This document shows positions 31,940 to 41,243 of a stretch of DNA of 48,763 nt, in pieces; position 1 is the first letter of the stretch; the number at the start of each line of letters is the position of its first letter. Under the pieces are notes generated by a model. The model did not search any database. It was given only the letters and a program-made list of their open reading frames with translations, and was not told the origin of the DNA. Location of the stretch: contig NZ_LRUN01000055.1 in assembly GCF_001679645.1 (NCBI RefSeq), forward strand, positions 1 through 48,763, read 5' to 3'. The translations under genes were made by a program, and so were the position numbers. The stretch comes from Pseudomonas bananamidigenes (GTDB lineage Bacteria > Pseudomonadota > Gammaproteobacteria > Pseudomonadales > Pseudomonadaceae).

Positions 31940-33587
31940 ACCTCTGAGTGCCGCCTCCCGACCCGAAGTGCAAAGACACAGCCAGGACCTGCTGGCCGGG
32001 TTGTCGATTGCCGGTCTGTTGTTGCCCGAAGCCGTGGCGTATTCGAGCATTGCCGCGCTGCCACCGCAGGCCGGCGTGATTGCGTTGTTCGCCGGGCTGC
32101 TGTGTTACGCATTGATCGGCACCAGCCGCTTTGCCGTGGTCTCGGCCACGTCTTCATCGGCAGCGGTGCTGGCGGCGGCGACGGCTTCGCTGGCCGGCGG
32201 CGATCCGGCATTGCGCCTGAGCCTGGCGGTCGGTCTGGTAATGATGACCGGGGTGCTGTTTCTGCTGGCAGGGCTGTTCAAGCTCGGTAGCGTCACTTCA
32301 TTTATTGCCAAACCGGTATTGCGCGGCTTCGCCTTGGGGCTGGCAGTGACGATCATCCTCAAGCAGGTGGCAAGCGTCGTCGATGTTCACCTCACGGACA
32401 GCAACCTGGTCCGTTTCCTGCCGCAGTTGTTCGGGCAATGGTCGCACTGGAACCTGGCGGGTGCCGCAGTGGCGGTGACGGCGTTGCTGATACTGATGGT
32501 CTGTGCCCGCTTTCGCCGCGTACCAGGTGGATTGATTGTTGTCGCCTTGGGGATTGCCGCCAGCCAATGGATGGATCTGCCGGCCCACGGGGTGAAGTTG
32601 ATCGGGATGATCGATCTGGCGCTGGAAACGCCCAGCCTGCCGGACATGCCGTTTGCCGACTGGCTGCGCCTCGGGGAACTGGCGTTCGCCATGGTGATGA
32701 TTCTGTATGCCGAGTCGTACGGGTCAATCAGCTCGTTTGCCCTGAAACATGGCGACCGGGTTTCATCGAACCGTGATCTGCTTGCTCTGGGTGCGTCCAA
32801 TCTGTTGTCGGGGCTGTTTCATGGCATGCCGGCCGGAGCGGGGTACTCGGCAACCTCCGCCAATGAAGCGGCGGGCGCCACCTCACGTCTGGCGGGAATT
32901 GTCGCGGCGCTGGTGGTGCTACTGATCGTGGTGACGGTACTGCCTTATATTGCTCTGACACCGGAACCGGTGCTGGCCGCCATCGTGATTCACGCTCTGG
33001 GTCGGGCGTTGAGCCTGCAACCGCTGGGGCGCTACTTCATCTGGCGACGCGACCGTTTATTGGTGATCTGCGCGGTGGCGGCGGTTCTGGTGCTGGGCGT
33101 ACTCGACGGTTTGCTGCTGGCAGTGGCAATAAGTGTGGTGCTGATGCTCAAGCAGATGTCCTCGGCGGATATCCAGGTGCTGGGTCAGATGGGCGGCGGT
33201 CACGACTATGTCGACGTGCAGCGCCATCCGGAGGCACAGGAAATCCCCGGCGTGTTGATCGTGCGACCAAGCGAGGCGCTGTTCTTTGCCAATGTGGAGC
33301 GGATTCTCGGCGGTGCGCTGCGGCTGGCTCGCCATGCGCCGGCGGCGGTGCACACGATCATCCTGAGTCTGGAAGAATCGCCGGATCTGGACGGCACCAG
33401 CATCGAGGCGCTGGAAGCGTTTTTCCTGCAGGTGCGGGCCGAAGACAAGCTGTTGATTCTGGCGCGTCTCAAGCATCAGGCGCAGACAGTGCTGATGCAA
33501 TTGCCCGAGCAGGAGCGTGAGCAGGTAGTGCTGAGTGATTTGAGTGTGGACGGGGCGGTTCGGCAGGCACTCAAACTGAATGCATGA
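31929..33587 (+). CDS. SulP-family inorganic anion transporter
   Basis: A 552-residue inner-membrane transporter with 11-14 hydrophobic segments in the first 400 residues (DLLAGLSIAGLLLPEAVAYS is the family's first-helix signature) and a cytoplasmic C-terminal STAS domain from about 430. SulP members carry sulphate, bicarbonate or other anions. The start is a TTG at 31929 (TTG TCA ACT GAA) inside the end of the ParB-like gene; no ATG in frame is closer to the family start. A shared bidirectional terminator follows. Confidence 0.88.
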   Translation: MSTEPLSAASRPEVQRHSQDLLAGLSIAGLLLPEAVAYSSIAALPPQAGVIALFAGLLCYALIGTSRFAVVSATSSSAAVLAAATASLAGGDPALRLSLAVGLVMMTGVLFLLAGLFKLGSVTSFIAKPVLRGFALGLAVTIILKQVASVVDVHLTDSNLVRFLPQLFGQWSHWNLAGAAVAVTALLILMVCARFRRVPGGLIVVALGIAASQWMDLPAHGVKLIGMIDLALETPSLPDMPFADWLRLGELAFAMVMILYAESYGSISSFALKHGDRVSSNRDLLALGASNLLSGLFHGMPAGAGYSATSANEAAGATSRLAGIVAALVVLLIVVTVLPYIALTPEPVLAAIVIHALGRALSLQPLGRYFIWRRDRLLVICAVAAVLVLGVLDGLLLAVAISVVLMLKQMSSADIQVLGQMGGGHDYVDVQRHPEAQEIPGVLIVRPSEALFFANVERILGGALRLARHAPAAVHTIILSLEESPDLDGTSIEALEAFFLQVRAEDKLLILARLKHQAQTVLMQLPEQEREQVVLSDLSVDGAVRQALKLNA

Positions 33588-33602
33588 GTTTGCGCAGGCA
33601 AA

Positions 33603-33640
33603 AAAAAACGCCGCTCATCTCACGATGGGCGGCGTTTTTT
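33603..33640. terminator. Bidirectional terminator between SulP and acnB
   Basis: A 17-base stem with one G-T type mismatch (AAAAAACGCCGCTCATC and GATGGGCGGCGTTTTTT) and a 4-base loop. A-run and T-run ends let it work on both converging transcripts. Confidence 0.92.
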
Positions 33641-33655
33641 CATTGCGTTGCAGCG

Positions 33656-36265
33656 TCAGGCTTGAACGACAGGGATCTTGGCGTTCGCGGCCGCTTCACG
33701 GAACTCGGCAATCTGGTCGAAGGACAGGTAGCGGTAAACATCGGCCGCCATGCTGTCGATCTTGCCAGCGTATTCCATGTACTCCTCGACGGTCGGCAGG
33801 CGACCCAGGATCGAAGCCACGGACGCCAGCTCGGCCGAAGCCAGGTAGACGTTCGCGCCGTCACCCAGACGGTTCGGGAAGTTACGGGTCGACGTCGACA
33901 CCACGGTGCTGTTCGGCTCGACGCGTGCCTGGTTACCCATGCACAGCGAGCAGCCTGGCATTTCCATGCGGGCGCCGGCCTTGCCGTAGATGCCGTAGTA
34001 GCCTTCTTCGGTCAGCTGGTGAGCGTCCATCTTGGTCGGCGGCGACAGCCACAGACGGGTTGGCAGCTGACCCTTGACCTGATCCAGCAGTTTGCCGGCA
34101 GCGCGGAAGTGACCGATGTTGGTCATGCACGAACCGATGAACACTTCGTTGATCTTCTCGCCAGCCACGCTGGAGAGCAGACGGGCGTCATCCGGATCGT
34201 TCGGCGCGCAGAGCACAGGCTCTTTGATGTCGGCCAGATCGATCTCGATCACTTCGGCGTATTCGGCGTCCTTGTCGGCTTCCATCAGCTCAGGGTTGGC
34301 CAGCCAGGCTTCCATCGCCTGGGCACGACGTTCCATGGTGCGGGCATCGCCGTAGCCTTCGCCGATCATCCAGCGCAGCAGGGTGATGTTCGACTGCAGG
34401 TATTCGGCGATGGCCTTTTCCGGCAGCTTGATGGTGCAACCGGCGGCGGAACGTTCGGCGGAGGCGTCGGACAGTTCGAATGCCTGCTCGACGGTCAGCT
34501 CGTCCAGACCTTCGATTTCCAGGATGCGGCCGGAGAAGGTGTTCTTCTTGCCTTTCTTCTCGACGGTCAGCAGACCTTTCTGGATCGCGTAGTAAGGGAT
34601 GGCATGAACCAGGTCACGCAGGGTGATGCCAGGTTGCAGTTTGCCCTTGAAGCGGACCAGGATCGATTCCGGCATGTCCAGCGGCATGACGCCGGTGGCG
34701 GCGGCAAACGCGACCAGACCGGAACCGGCCGGGAACGAGATGCCCATCGGGAAACGGGTGTGCGAGTCGCCACCGGTACCCACGGTGTCCGGCAGCAGCA
34801 TGCGGTTCAGCCACGAGTGGATGATGCCGTCGCCCGGACGCAGGGAAACGCCGCCCCGGGTCATGATGAAGTCAGGCAGGGTGTGGTGGGTGGTCACGTC
34901 GATCGGCTTCGGATAAGCCGCGGTGTGGCAGAAGGACTGCATCACCAGATCGGCGGAGAAGCCCAGGCACGCCAGGTCTTTCAGTTCGTCACGGGTCATC
35001 GGACCGGTGGTGTCCTGAGAGCCGACGGTGGTCATCTTCGGTTCGCAGTAGGTGCCAGGACGCACGCCTTTGCCTTTTGGCAGGCCGCAGGCCTTGCCGA
35101 CCATCTTCTGTGCCAGGGTGTAGCCCTTGCCGGTGTCGACAGGCGCTTCAGGCAGCTTGAACAGATCGGTCGGGCCCAGGCCCAGCTCGGCACGCGCCTT
35201 CTCGGTCAGGCCGCGGCCGACGATCAGCGGGATACGGCCACCGGCGCGGACTTCGTCCAGCAGCACCGGAGTCTTCAGTTCGAAGGTGGTGATAACGTCG
35301 TCGGTGCCGTGCTTGCAGACTTTGCCGGCGTGCGGGTAAACGTCGATGACGTCGCCCATGTTCAGGTTCGAGACGTCGAACTCGATCGGCAGTGCGCCGG
35401 CGTCTTCCATGGTGTTGTAGAAGATCGGGGCGATTTTCGAGCCGAAGCAGAAACCGCCGGCGCGCTTGTTCGGAACGTAAGGAATGTCGTCGCCGAAGAA
35501 CCACAGCACCGAGTTGGTGGCGGATTTACGCGAAGAACCGGTGCCGACCACGTCGCCCACATAGGCGACCGGGAAGCCCTTGGCCTTGACTTCTTCGATC
35601 TGCTTGAGCGGGCCGATGGCGCCTTGTTGCTCAGGCACGATGCCGTCACGGGCCATTTTCAGCATGGCCAGGGCGTGCAGCGGGATGTCAGGACGCGACC
35701 AGGCGTCCGGGGCAGGGGACAGGTCGTCGGTGTTGGTTTCGCCAGGCACCTTGAAAACGGTCAGGCTGTACTTGTCGGCGATGGCAGGCTTGTTGGTGAA
35801 CCACTCGCCGGCGGCCCAGGACTCCAGCACGGCCTTGGCGTGGACATTGCCCGCCTTGGCTTTTTCGGCCACGTCGTGGAAGGCATCGAACATCAGCAGG
35901 GTGTGCTTGAGCTGTTCGGCTGCGACGGCGGCCAGTTCGGCGTTGTCCAGCAGTTCAACCAGGGTGGCGATGTTGTAGCCGCCCTGCATGGTGCCGAGCA
36001 GTTCGACGGCGCGCTTCTTGTCGATCAGCGGGGAGGTGGCTTCGCCCTTGGCGATGGCGGACAGGAAACCGGCCTTGACGTAAGCGGCTTCGTCCACTCC
36101 CGGCGGTACGCGATTGGTGATCAGGTCAACGAGGAAAGCTTCTTCGCCAGCCGGAGGATTCTTCAGCAGCTCGACCAGGCCTGCAGTTTGTTCGGCGTTA
36201 AGCGGCTGGGGAACGATACCCAGTGCTGCGCGCTCTTCGATATGTTTGCGGTAGGCTTCAAGCAC
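33656..36265 (-). CDS. acnB: Aconitate hydratase B
   Basis: TCA-cycle enzyme interconverting citrate and isocitrate, also active on 2-methylisocitrate in related bacteria. The 869-residue protein starts LEAYRKHIEERAALG as in all AcnB proteins. The [4Fe-4S] ligands are in GSCMTNIGHF and the pair PGCSLCMGN near the C terminus. The N-terminal HEAT-like domain (about 1-160) and the swivelling domain 4 placed before the core are specific to AcnB, not AcnA. The start is GTG 36265 with GAGGGT upstream; the frame is open to 36313 but the extra residues are not conserved. It is monocistronic, with a bidirectional terminator after it. Confidence 0.97.
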   Translation of the reverse strand: MLEAYRKHIEERAALGIVPQPLNAEQTAGLVELLKNPPAGEEAFLVDLITNRVPPGVDEAAYVKAGFLSAIAKGEATSPLIDKKRAVELLGTMQGGYNIATLVELLDNAELAAVAAEQLKHTLLMFDAFHDVAEKAKAGNVHAKAVLESWAAGEWFTNKPAIADKYSLTVFKVPGETNTDDLSPAPDAWSRPDIPLHALAMLKMARDGIVPEQQGAIGPLKQIEEVKAKGFPVAYVGDVVGTGSSRKSATNSVLWFFGDDIPYVPNKRAGGFCFGSKIAPIFYNTMEDAGALPIEFDVSNLNMGDVIDVYPHAGKVCKHGTDDVITTFELKTPVLLDEVRAGGRIPLIVGRGLTEKARAELGLGPTDLFKLPEAPVDTGKGYTLAQKMVGKACGLPKGKGVRPGTYCEPKMTTVGSQDTTGPMTRDELKDLACLGFSADLVMQSFCHTAAYPKPIDVTTHHTLPDFIMTRGGVSLRPGDGIIHSWLNRMLLPDTVGTGGDSHTRFPMGISFPAGSGLVAFAAATGVMPLDMPESILVRFKGKLQPGITLRDLVHAIPYYAIQKGLLTVEKKGKKNTFSGRILEIEGLDELTVEQAFELSDASAERSAAGCTIKLPEKAIAEYLQSNITLLRWMIGEGYGDARTMERRAQAMEAWLANPELMEADKDAEYAEVIEIDLADIKEPVLCAPNDPDDARLLSSVAGEKINEVFIGSCMTNIGHFRAAGKLLDQVKGQLPTRLWLSPPTKMDAHQLTEEGYYGIYGKAGARMEMPGCSLCMGNQARVEPNSTVVSTSTRNFPNRLGDGANVYLASAELASVASILGRLPTVEEYMEYAGKIDSMAADVYRYLSFDQIAEFREAAANAKIPVVQA

Positions 36266-36733
36266 AGTTATTACCCTCATCAGTGGTCCCAAATGGGTGT
36301 CCGGGACGCTCATCCCGAAATTGCCGTACTCATGCTCCTCACGACGTTGTGGGTCGTTCGGCCAGAATTACCGGCAATTCCTTACAGAAGCTGCTTTCAA
36401 AGTTTTACGCCTGCAGAACGGGGAGCTGATGAGGGTTGGCGAAGGGGTTTTCCCCGCTGGAAAAAACCTCCGCCAACACCGCTCTGAAGGAACGACTGTG
36501 CTCGTGACGCTTTGAAAACAGCTTCTAACGGACATTGGCGCCTAAAAAGGCTGGCTGATTCTACGGCAAAAAAAATTTAAAGGTAAGTCGGGCTCTATTG
36601 GACTTTGGTGGCGTTGTGCGCTGGCGGGCCAAACCCCGATCCAGCGCTTGCCCCTGAGGTTTGAGGGGTGATGAATGCCGGACAAAGGGCTAACATGCCG
36701 ACCTGTTCCGCGTTTCAAGTGCTCTGCTCCTAT
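36266..36733. other. Divergent promoter region of acnB and the DUF1289 gene
   Basis: A 468-base region with no supported gene. It must hold the acnB promoter and that of the DUF1289 gene. It contains the near-palindrome GAATTACCGGCAATTC at 36365-36380. An A-rich patch lies near 36565-36585. No REP is present. Confidence 0.55.
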
Positions 36734-37204
36734 ATGCCCAATCAGACCATCAAGACCCCCTGCGTCGGCCTCTGCTCCACTGTTTACGGTGATCTGGTGT
36801 GCCGTGGCTGCAAGCGTTTCCACCACGAAGTGATCCATTGGAATGGTTACAACGAGGAGGAAAAGCGTGCGGTGTGGCTGCGTCTCGAACAATTGCTGTC
36901 ACAAGTGATGGCCAGCAAGGTCGAAGTCTTCGATCCGGCGCGGCTGCGCCAGCAGCTTGAGCAGAGAAAGATTCGCTTCGTGCCGCACCAGTCGGAATAT
37001 TGCTGGGCCTATCAGCTGATCGCCCGGGGCGCGCGGGTGATCATTAATCTGGAAGCCTACGGGATGGTACTGCTGCCGGAGTTTCGCGACTGGAACCTGC
37101 CGGAGTTGCGCGACGCCATTGATCGGGAATTTTTCCTGCTGTCGGAAGCCCACTATCAGCGCTACATCGCACCGGGTTTCCTCAAAGACGCCCTCGGCGA
37201 CTGA
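36734..37204 (+). CDS. DUF1289 domain protein
   Basis: A 156-residue protein whose N-terminal 50 residues carry the DUF1289 Cys pattern: TPCVGLCSTVYGDLVCRGCK, four Cys likely to bind a metal. The rest is a soluble domain of unknown function. ATG 36734 (MPNQTIK) is the family start. It is divergent from acnB. The biochemical role is unknown. Confidence 0.87.
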   Translation: MPNQTIKTPCVGLCSTVYGDLVCRGCKRFHHEVIHWNGYNEEEKRAVWLRLEQLLSQVMASKVEVFDPARLRQQLEQRKIRFVPHQSEYCWAYQLIARGARVIINLEAYGMVLLPEFRDWNLPELRDAIDREFFLLSEAHYQRYIAPGFLKDALGD

Positions 37205-37215
37205 AGATCAAAAGC

Positions 37216-37307
37216 TTCGCGAGCAAGTCGAATCGTCGCACCGTCGCTCCCACATTGGATTAATGTCGTTCACAAAACCACTGTGGGAGCGAGCTTGCTC
37301 GCGAAGG
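37216..37307. repeat. REP doublet with one expanded arm
   Basis: The left arm (37216-37254) is a REP in which GCGAGCAAG and TCGCTCCCACA are split by the extra sequence TCGAATCGTCGCACCG. The right arm is an ordinary REP. The same 39-base expanded arm recurs exactly at 41191-41229. Confidence 0.85.
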
Positions 37308-37330
37308 GGCCGGTTCAGGCACCGAAGGCC

Positions 37331-38194
37331 TTAATGCTTCACCGCCAACTCCACCAAATGGTCTTCAACCTCCTGCGGCTTGAGCACCAGCACATCGCTT
37401 TCCAGCGCATCCAGCACCACTTCGGCGGTATTGCCGATCAACGCCCCTGACAACCCGGTGCGCGCCACGGTGCCGATCACGGTCACTGCTGCCTGCAGCT
37501 TGTGCGCCATGAACGGAATCAGCACATCCGCCGGACCTTCCTCGACATGCAGATGTTCGTCATCCACATCGAACTCGGCCTGGAACGCCCGGCACTGCTC
37601 GCGATAACGCGCCTCGATGGTTTCCTTGAGCTGGAAGGTCGGGTCCGCCGCCGACAGCATCGGTGATGGATGGGCGGTAATCACGTGCAGATGCCCCTTG
37701 GCCAGGCTGGCGATGTCATAACCGTGATCGATGATGGTGGTGTGCAGGTGACGATGTTCGCCGTCGGCGTTGCCTACATCGACTGCCGCCAGAATCACCT
37801 TGTCCTTCCAGGAACCGGCGGTTTTCACCAGCAGCACCGGGGTCGGGCAATGGCGCAGCAGTTTCCAGTCCGCCGGGGTCAGCAGGGCCTTTTTCAGCGA
37901 ACTGTCGGGGAAGTGCTGTTTGATCACCAGCCCGCAACCTTCGGCCTGCTGCACGTCGATGATGGTTTCGTGCAGGCTCTCGTTCCACGCCTGTTCGGTG
38001 GTGACGCTGTAGCCGTCCGCCAGCAGCGCGGCCTTGAGCACGCTGAGCATGCCCGCGTGATCGTGCTTCTTGTCGCAGACCAGCAGGTGCAGATGGGCCT
38101 GAGTCACCCCGGCGATCAGCTTGGCGCGCTTGAGCGCCAGACTTTCCGCGTGTTCGGGTTCGATGACCACCAGAATGCTGCGAATGGCTTGCAT
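37331..38194 (-). CDS. Universal stress protein, two-domain (UspE-like)
   Basis: A 287-residue cytoplasmic protein made of two tandem Usp domains (about 1-135 and 136-287). The second domain has the ATP-binding signature GTVARTGLSGALIGNTAEVV. The first domain lacks a clear copy, as is usual in UspE. ATG 38194 (MQAIRSILV) is the family start. Roles in UspE homologues are in stress survival and energy-starved growth. It is divergent from miaE. Confidence 0.9.
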   Translation of the reverse strand: MQAIRSILVVIEPEHAESLALKRAKLIAGVTQAHLHLLVCDKKHDHAGMLSVLKAALLADGYSVTTEQAWNESLHETIIDVQQAEGCGLVIKQHFPDSSLKKALLTPADWKLLRHCPTPVLLVKTAGSWKDKVILAAVDVGNADGEHRHLHTTIIDHGYDIASLAKGHLHVITAHPSPMLSAADPTFQLKETIEARYREQCRAFQAEFDVDDEHLHVEEGPADVLIPFMAHKLQAAVTVIGTVARTGLSGALIGNTAEVVLDALESDVLVLKPQEVEDHLVELAVKH

Positions 38195-38352
38195 GAGTGA
38201 GTCTCCAGCAATGAAAAGGCACGGCGTTGCACAACTATAGTTGTTGCTCATCCGTCTGCGACTTGATGCATATCAACGCCGGCGGCTGGTGGTCTGCGGG
38301 CAGGCCGGTATAATCGGCGCCCTTCGCTCGAACACCTTTGACCGTGAGCCCC

Positions 38353-38961
38353 ATGATCCTTCCCGAAATCCACGAATTCCTTGGCTGCCGCACGCCAGAC
38401 GCCTGGGTCCAGGCCGCGCTGGCCGATCAGGAAACCCTGCTGATCGACCACAAGAACTGCGAGTTCAAGGCTGCCAGCACCGCGTTGAGCCTGATCGCCA
38501 AGTACCACTCCCATGTCGATCTGATCAACATGATGTCGCGTCTGGCCCGGGAAGAACTGGTGCACCACGAGCAGGTCATGCGCATCATGAAACGACGCAA
38601 GATCGAACTGCGCCAGCTCCACGCCGGCCGGTATGCCTCGAGCCTGCGCAAAGTGGTACGCAGCCACGAACCGGTGAAACTGGTGGACACCCTGGTGGTC
38701 GGCGCCTTCATCGAAGCCCGCAGTTGCGAGCGCTTCGAAGCGCTGGTGCCGCACCTGGACGAAGAACTCGGCAAGTTCTACTTCGGTCTGCTGAAAAGCG
38801 AGGCCCGGCATTTCCAGGGTTACCTGAAACTGGCCTACCAGTACGGCGACGCCAGGGACATCGCTCAAGTGATCGAGAAAGTCCGCGCCGCCGAGCGGGA
38901 CCTGATCGAGTCTCCGGACGAGGAATTCCGTTTCCACAGTGGCGTGCCCGTCGCGGCATGA
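38353..38961 (+). CDS. miaE: tRNA-(ms2io6A37) hydroxylase MiaE
   Basis: A non-haem diiron monooxygenase that hydroxylates the isopentenyl group of ms2i6A at position 37 of tRNAs reading U-starting codons. The 202-residue ferritin-like helical bundle has iron ligands visible as Glu37 (NCEFKAA), EELVH with Glu68 and His71, IEARSCERFEA and SEARHF. ATG 38353 is taken as the start; an in-frame TTG at 38338 is possible. A terminator follows at 38998. Confidence 0.93.
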   Translation: MILPEIHEFLGCRTPDAWVQAALADQETLLIDHKNCEFKAASTALSLIAKYHSHVDLINMMSRLAREELVHHEQVMRIMKRRKIELRQLHAGRYASSLRKVVRSHEPVKLVDTLVVGAFIEARSCERFEALVPHLDEELGKFYFGLLKSEARHFQGYLKLAYQYGDARDIAQVIEKVRAAERDLIESPDEEFRFHSGVPVAA

Positions 38962-38997
38962 ATTGTTAAAAACTCTTAAGAGCATGAAACTTCAACG

Positions 38998-39023
38998 AAA
39001 ACCGGCCCCTGAGGCCGGTTTTT
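38998..39023 (+). terminator. Rho-independent terminator after miaE
   Basis: Stem AAAACCGGCC/GGCCGGTTTT with loop CCTGA, followed by T residues, about 40 bases after the miaE stop. Confidence 0.9.
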
Positions 39024-39100
39024 GCTGCCCGCGATAAACGTCTTGCCTGCGAATGCCGCCATAATGTCGCCCACTTTTCTGAGGGTTGGCGGCGGTCGTT

Positions 39101-39808
39101 ATGGATAACCTGGGTTTTGGCAGAGTCCTGCTGGTGGAAGACGATGAACGCCTGGCTGCGTTGATCGCCCACTTTCTTGAACAACACGGCTACGAGGTGC
39201 GCACGGTGCATCGCGGCGACCTGGCCGTGGCCGCGTTTCTTGAATTCAAGCCCAAAGTGGTGGTGCTCGACCTGATGTTGCCGGGTCAGAGCGGCCTGCA
39301 CGTGTGCCGGGAGATCCGCAGCGTCTCGGACACGCCGATTGTCATTCTGACCGCCAAGGAAGATGACCTCGACCACATTCTGGGTCTGGAGTCCGGGGCC
39401 GACGATTACGTGATCAAACCGATCAAACCCCCCGTGCTGTTGGCCCGTCTGCGGGCACTCCAGCGCCGTCAGGTGCCGGACAGCGGCGTGATCAGCTCCC
39501 TGGAGTTCGGCCAGTTGCACATTGATCGCAGTTGCCGGGAGGTGCGTCTGGCCGGTGAAGTGATCGAGCTGACCACCATGGAATTCGAACTGCTGTGGCT
39601 GCTGGCCAGTGCCGCCGGCAGCATTCTGTCGCGCGATGACATCCTCAACCGCATGCGCGGCATCGCCTTCGATGGCCTCAACCGCAGCGTTGACGTGTAC
39701 ATCAGCAAGCTGCGCAACAAACTCAAGGACAATCCTCGCGAACCGGTGTGCATCAAGACCGTGTGGGGCAAGGGCTATCTGTTCAATCCGTTTGCGTGGG
39801 AGTTGTAG
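39101..39808 (+). CDS. OmpR-family response regulator (RstA-like)
   Basis: A 235-residue two-component regulator. The receiver domain (about 7-122) has acidic pair Glu13-Asp14-Asp15, phospho-acceptor Asp57 (VVLDLMLPG), a Thr in ILTAKED and Lys in YVIKPIK. A winged-helix DNA-binding domain fills about 137-232. The start is ATG 39101; a weak site precedes it. Its stop directly abuts the histidine-kinase start, so the pair is an operon. It resembles RstA more than PhoP, but orthology is not certain. Confidence 0.92.
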   Translation: MDNLGFGRVLLVEDDERLAALIAHFLEQHGYEVRTVHRGDLAVAAFLEFKPKVVVLDLMLPGQSGLHVCREIRSVSDTPIVILTAKEDDLDHILGLESGADDYVIKPIKPPVLLARLRALQRRQVPDSGVISSLEFGQLHIDRSCREVRLAGEVIELTTMEFELLWLLASAAGSILSRDDILNRMRGIAFDGLNRSVDVYISKLRNKLKDNPREPVCIKTVWGKGYLFNPFAWEL

Positions 39809-41095
39809 ATGCTGCGGTTATTTCTCGGGCTGTTTCTGGTGATGACCGTCGGGCTGGTGGCGGCGCTGCAAACCGTCGAACACACCTTCAACGCGCTGCT
39901 CGACAACCAGATGCAGGCCTACAACCGCGAGGCGGTGCGCGGCCAGGCCTGGTCGCTGATCGAGCACATGCGCGACCAGCAAGGCGCAGCGCGCGAGGCG
40001 CAACTGGACGCGCTGCGTCCGCACTACGGGCTGACACTGAGTCTGGTCCAGGCGGATCAACTGAACCTCAGCGATGCGGAAAAAGCCGAACTGGCCCAGG
40101 GTCTGCTGGTGATCCGCCACGACTACACGCAATTCATCAGCAACATCGACGGCGGCTCGCAACTGCTCAGTATCAAGCTGCCGCCCGAGCCGAGCCTGAT
40201 GCCGTTCTACATTTCGGCGGCTTACATGATGCTGGCCGTGCTGCTTGGCATCGTCCTGTACTTCTGGGTGCGCCCGCACTGGCGTGATCTGGAAAAACTG
40301 CGACTGGCCGCCGAGCGATTCGGCGACAACGACCTGTCGGTGCGGATCCAGCTGTCCAGGCGTTCGAACATCCGCGATCTGGCCGAACACTTCAACCTGA
40401 TGGCAGCGCGCATCGAAGGCCTGATCGCCAATCAGCGTGAACTGACCAACGCTGTGTCCCACGAACTGCGCACGCCGATTGCGCGGTTGTCGTTCGAACT
40501 CGATCAGCTCAAGCAACAGCCCGACGCCAGCCAGAACCGCGAGCTGATTGCCGATATGTACGCCGACCTTGGCGAACTGGAAGAAATGGTCTCCGAACTG
40601 CTGACCTACGCCAGCCTCGAACGCGGCGCGACGGTGATCACCCGGGAAAACATTCAGGCTGCCAACTGGCTCGACAGTGTGGTCGGGAGTGTGGCGCTGG
40701 AGGCCGAGGCGGCGGGTGTGCAACTGCTGATTGGCGAGTGCCGGGTCGAAGAGGTGCGGATCGAGCCGCGCTTCATGGCACGGGCGGTGATCAATCTGCT
40801 GCGCAATGCCATTCGTTATGCCGAGCAGCGGGTCGAGGTCTCGCTGGTACGTATCGGTGATCAATACGAGGTGAAGGTCAACGACGACGGTCCGGGCGTG
40901 CCGCTGGAAGGCCGGGAGAAGATTTTCGAACCGTTCTCGCGCCTGGATGCCAGCCGTGATCGCCGCACCGGCGGCTTCGGTCTCGGGCTGGCGTTGGTGC
41001 GCCGGGTATCGCAATCCCATGGCGGGCAAGTCGAGGTCGGCGAATCACCTTGGGGCGGGGCGTCGTTTCGTATGACCTGGGCGCATCTGGATTAA
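39809..41095 (+). CDS. Sensor histidine kinase (RstB-like)
   Basis: A 428-residue inner-membrane kinase. Transmembrane segments are at about 3-22 and 135-155, enclosing a periplasmic sensor of about 110 residues. A HAMP domain (about 155-208) follows, then the HisKA phospho-His in VSHELRTPIARL, an N box (NLLRNAIRYAEQ), and G boxes DDGPGVP and GGFGLGLA. It partners the response regulator directly upstream. The signal is unknown. Confidence 0.92.
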   Translation: MLRLFLGLFLVMTVGLVAALQTVEHTFNALLDNQMQAYNREAVRGQAWSLIEHMRDQQGAAREAQLDALRPHYGLTLSLVQADQLNLSDAEKAELAQGLLVIRHDYTQFISNIDGGSQLLSIKLPPEPSLMPFYISAAYMMLAVLLGIVLYFWVRPHWRDLEKLRLAAERFGDNDLSVRIQLSRRSNIRDLAEHFNLMAARIEGLIANQRELTNAVSHELRTPIARLSFELDQLKQQPDASQNRELIADMYADLGELEEMVSELLTYASLERGATVITRENIQAANWLDSVVGSVALEAEAAGVQLLIGECRVEEVRIEPRFMARAVINLLRNAIRYAEQRVEVSLVRIGDQYEVKVNDDGPGVPLEGREKIFEPFSRLDASRDRRTGGFGLGLALVRRVSQSHGGQVEVGESPWGGASFRMTWAHLD

Positions 41096-41124
41096 CGAAA
41101 GGCCCTTTGAACACCCTCAATCCC

Positions 41125-41229
41125 TGTGGGAGCGAGCTTGCTCGCGAAGAGGCCGATAGACTCAGCATTGATGTCGGCTAAACGGGCGCATTCGCGAGCA
41201 AGTCGAATCGTCGCACCGTCGCTCCCACA
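41125..41229. repeat. REP doublet with one expanded arm
   Basis: An ordinary REP arm from 41125 and an expanded arm at 41191-41229 identical over 39 bases to the one at 37216-37254. It lies between convergent genes. Confidence 0.85.
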
Positions 41230-41243
41230 GGATCGGAGTTCCG

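Noticed and set aside
33584..36487. A 967-codon plus-strand open frame opposite acnB
   Set aside because: Shadow of acnB; no domain is recognisable and it runs through the terminator at its start.
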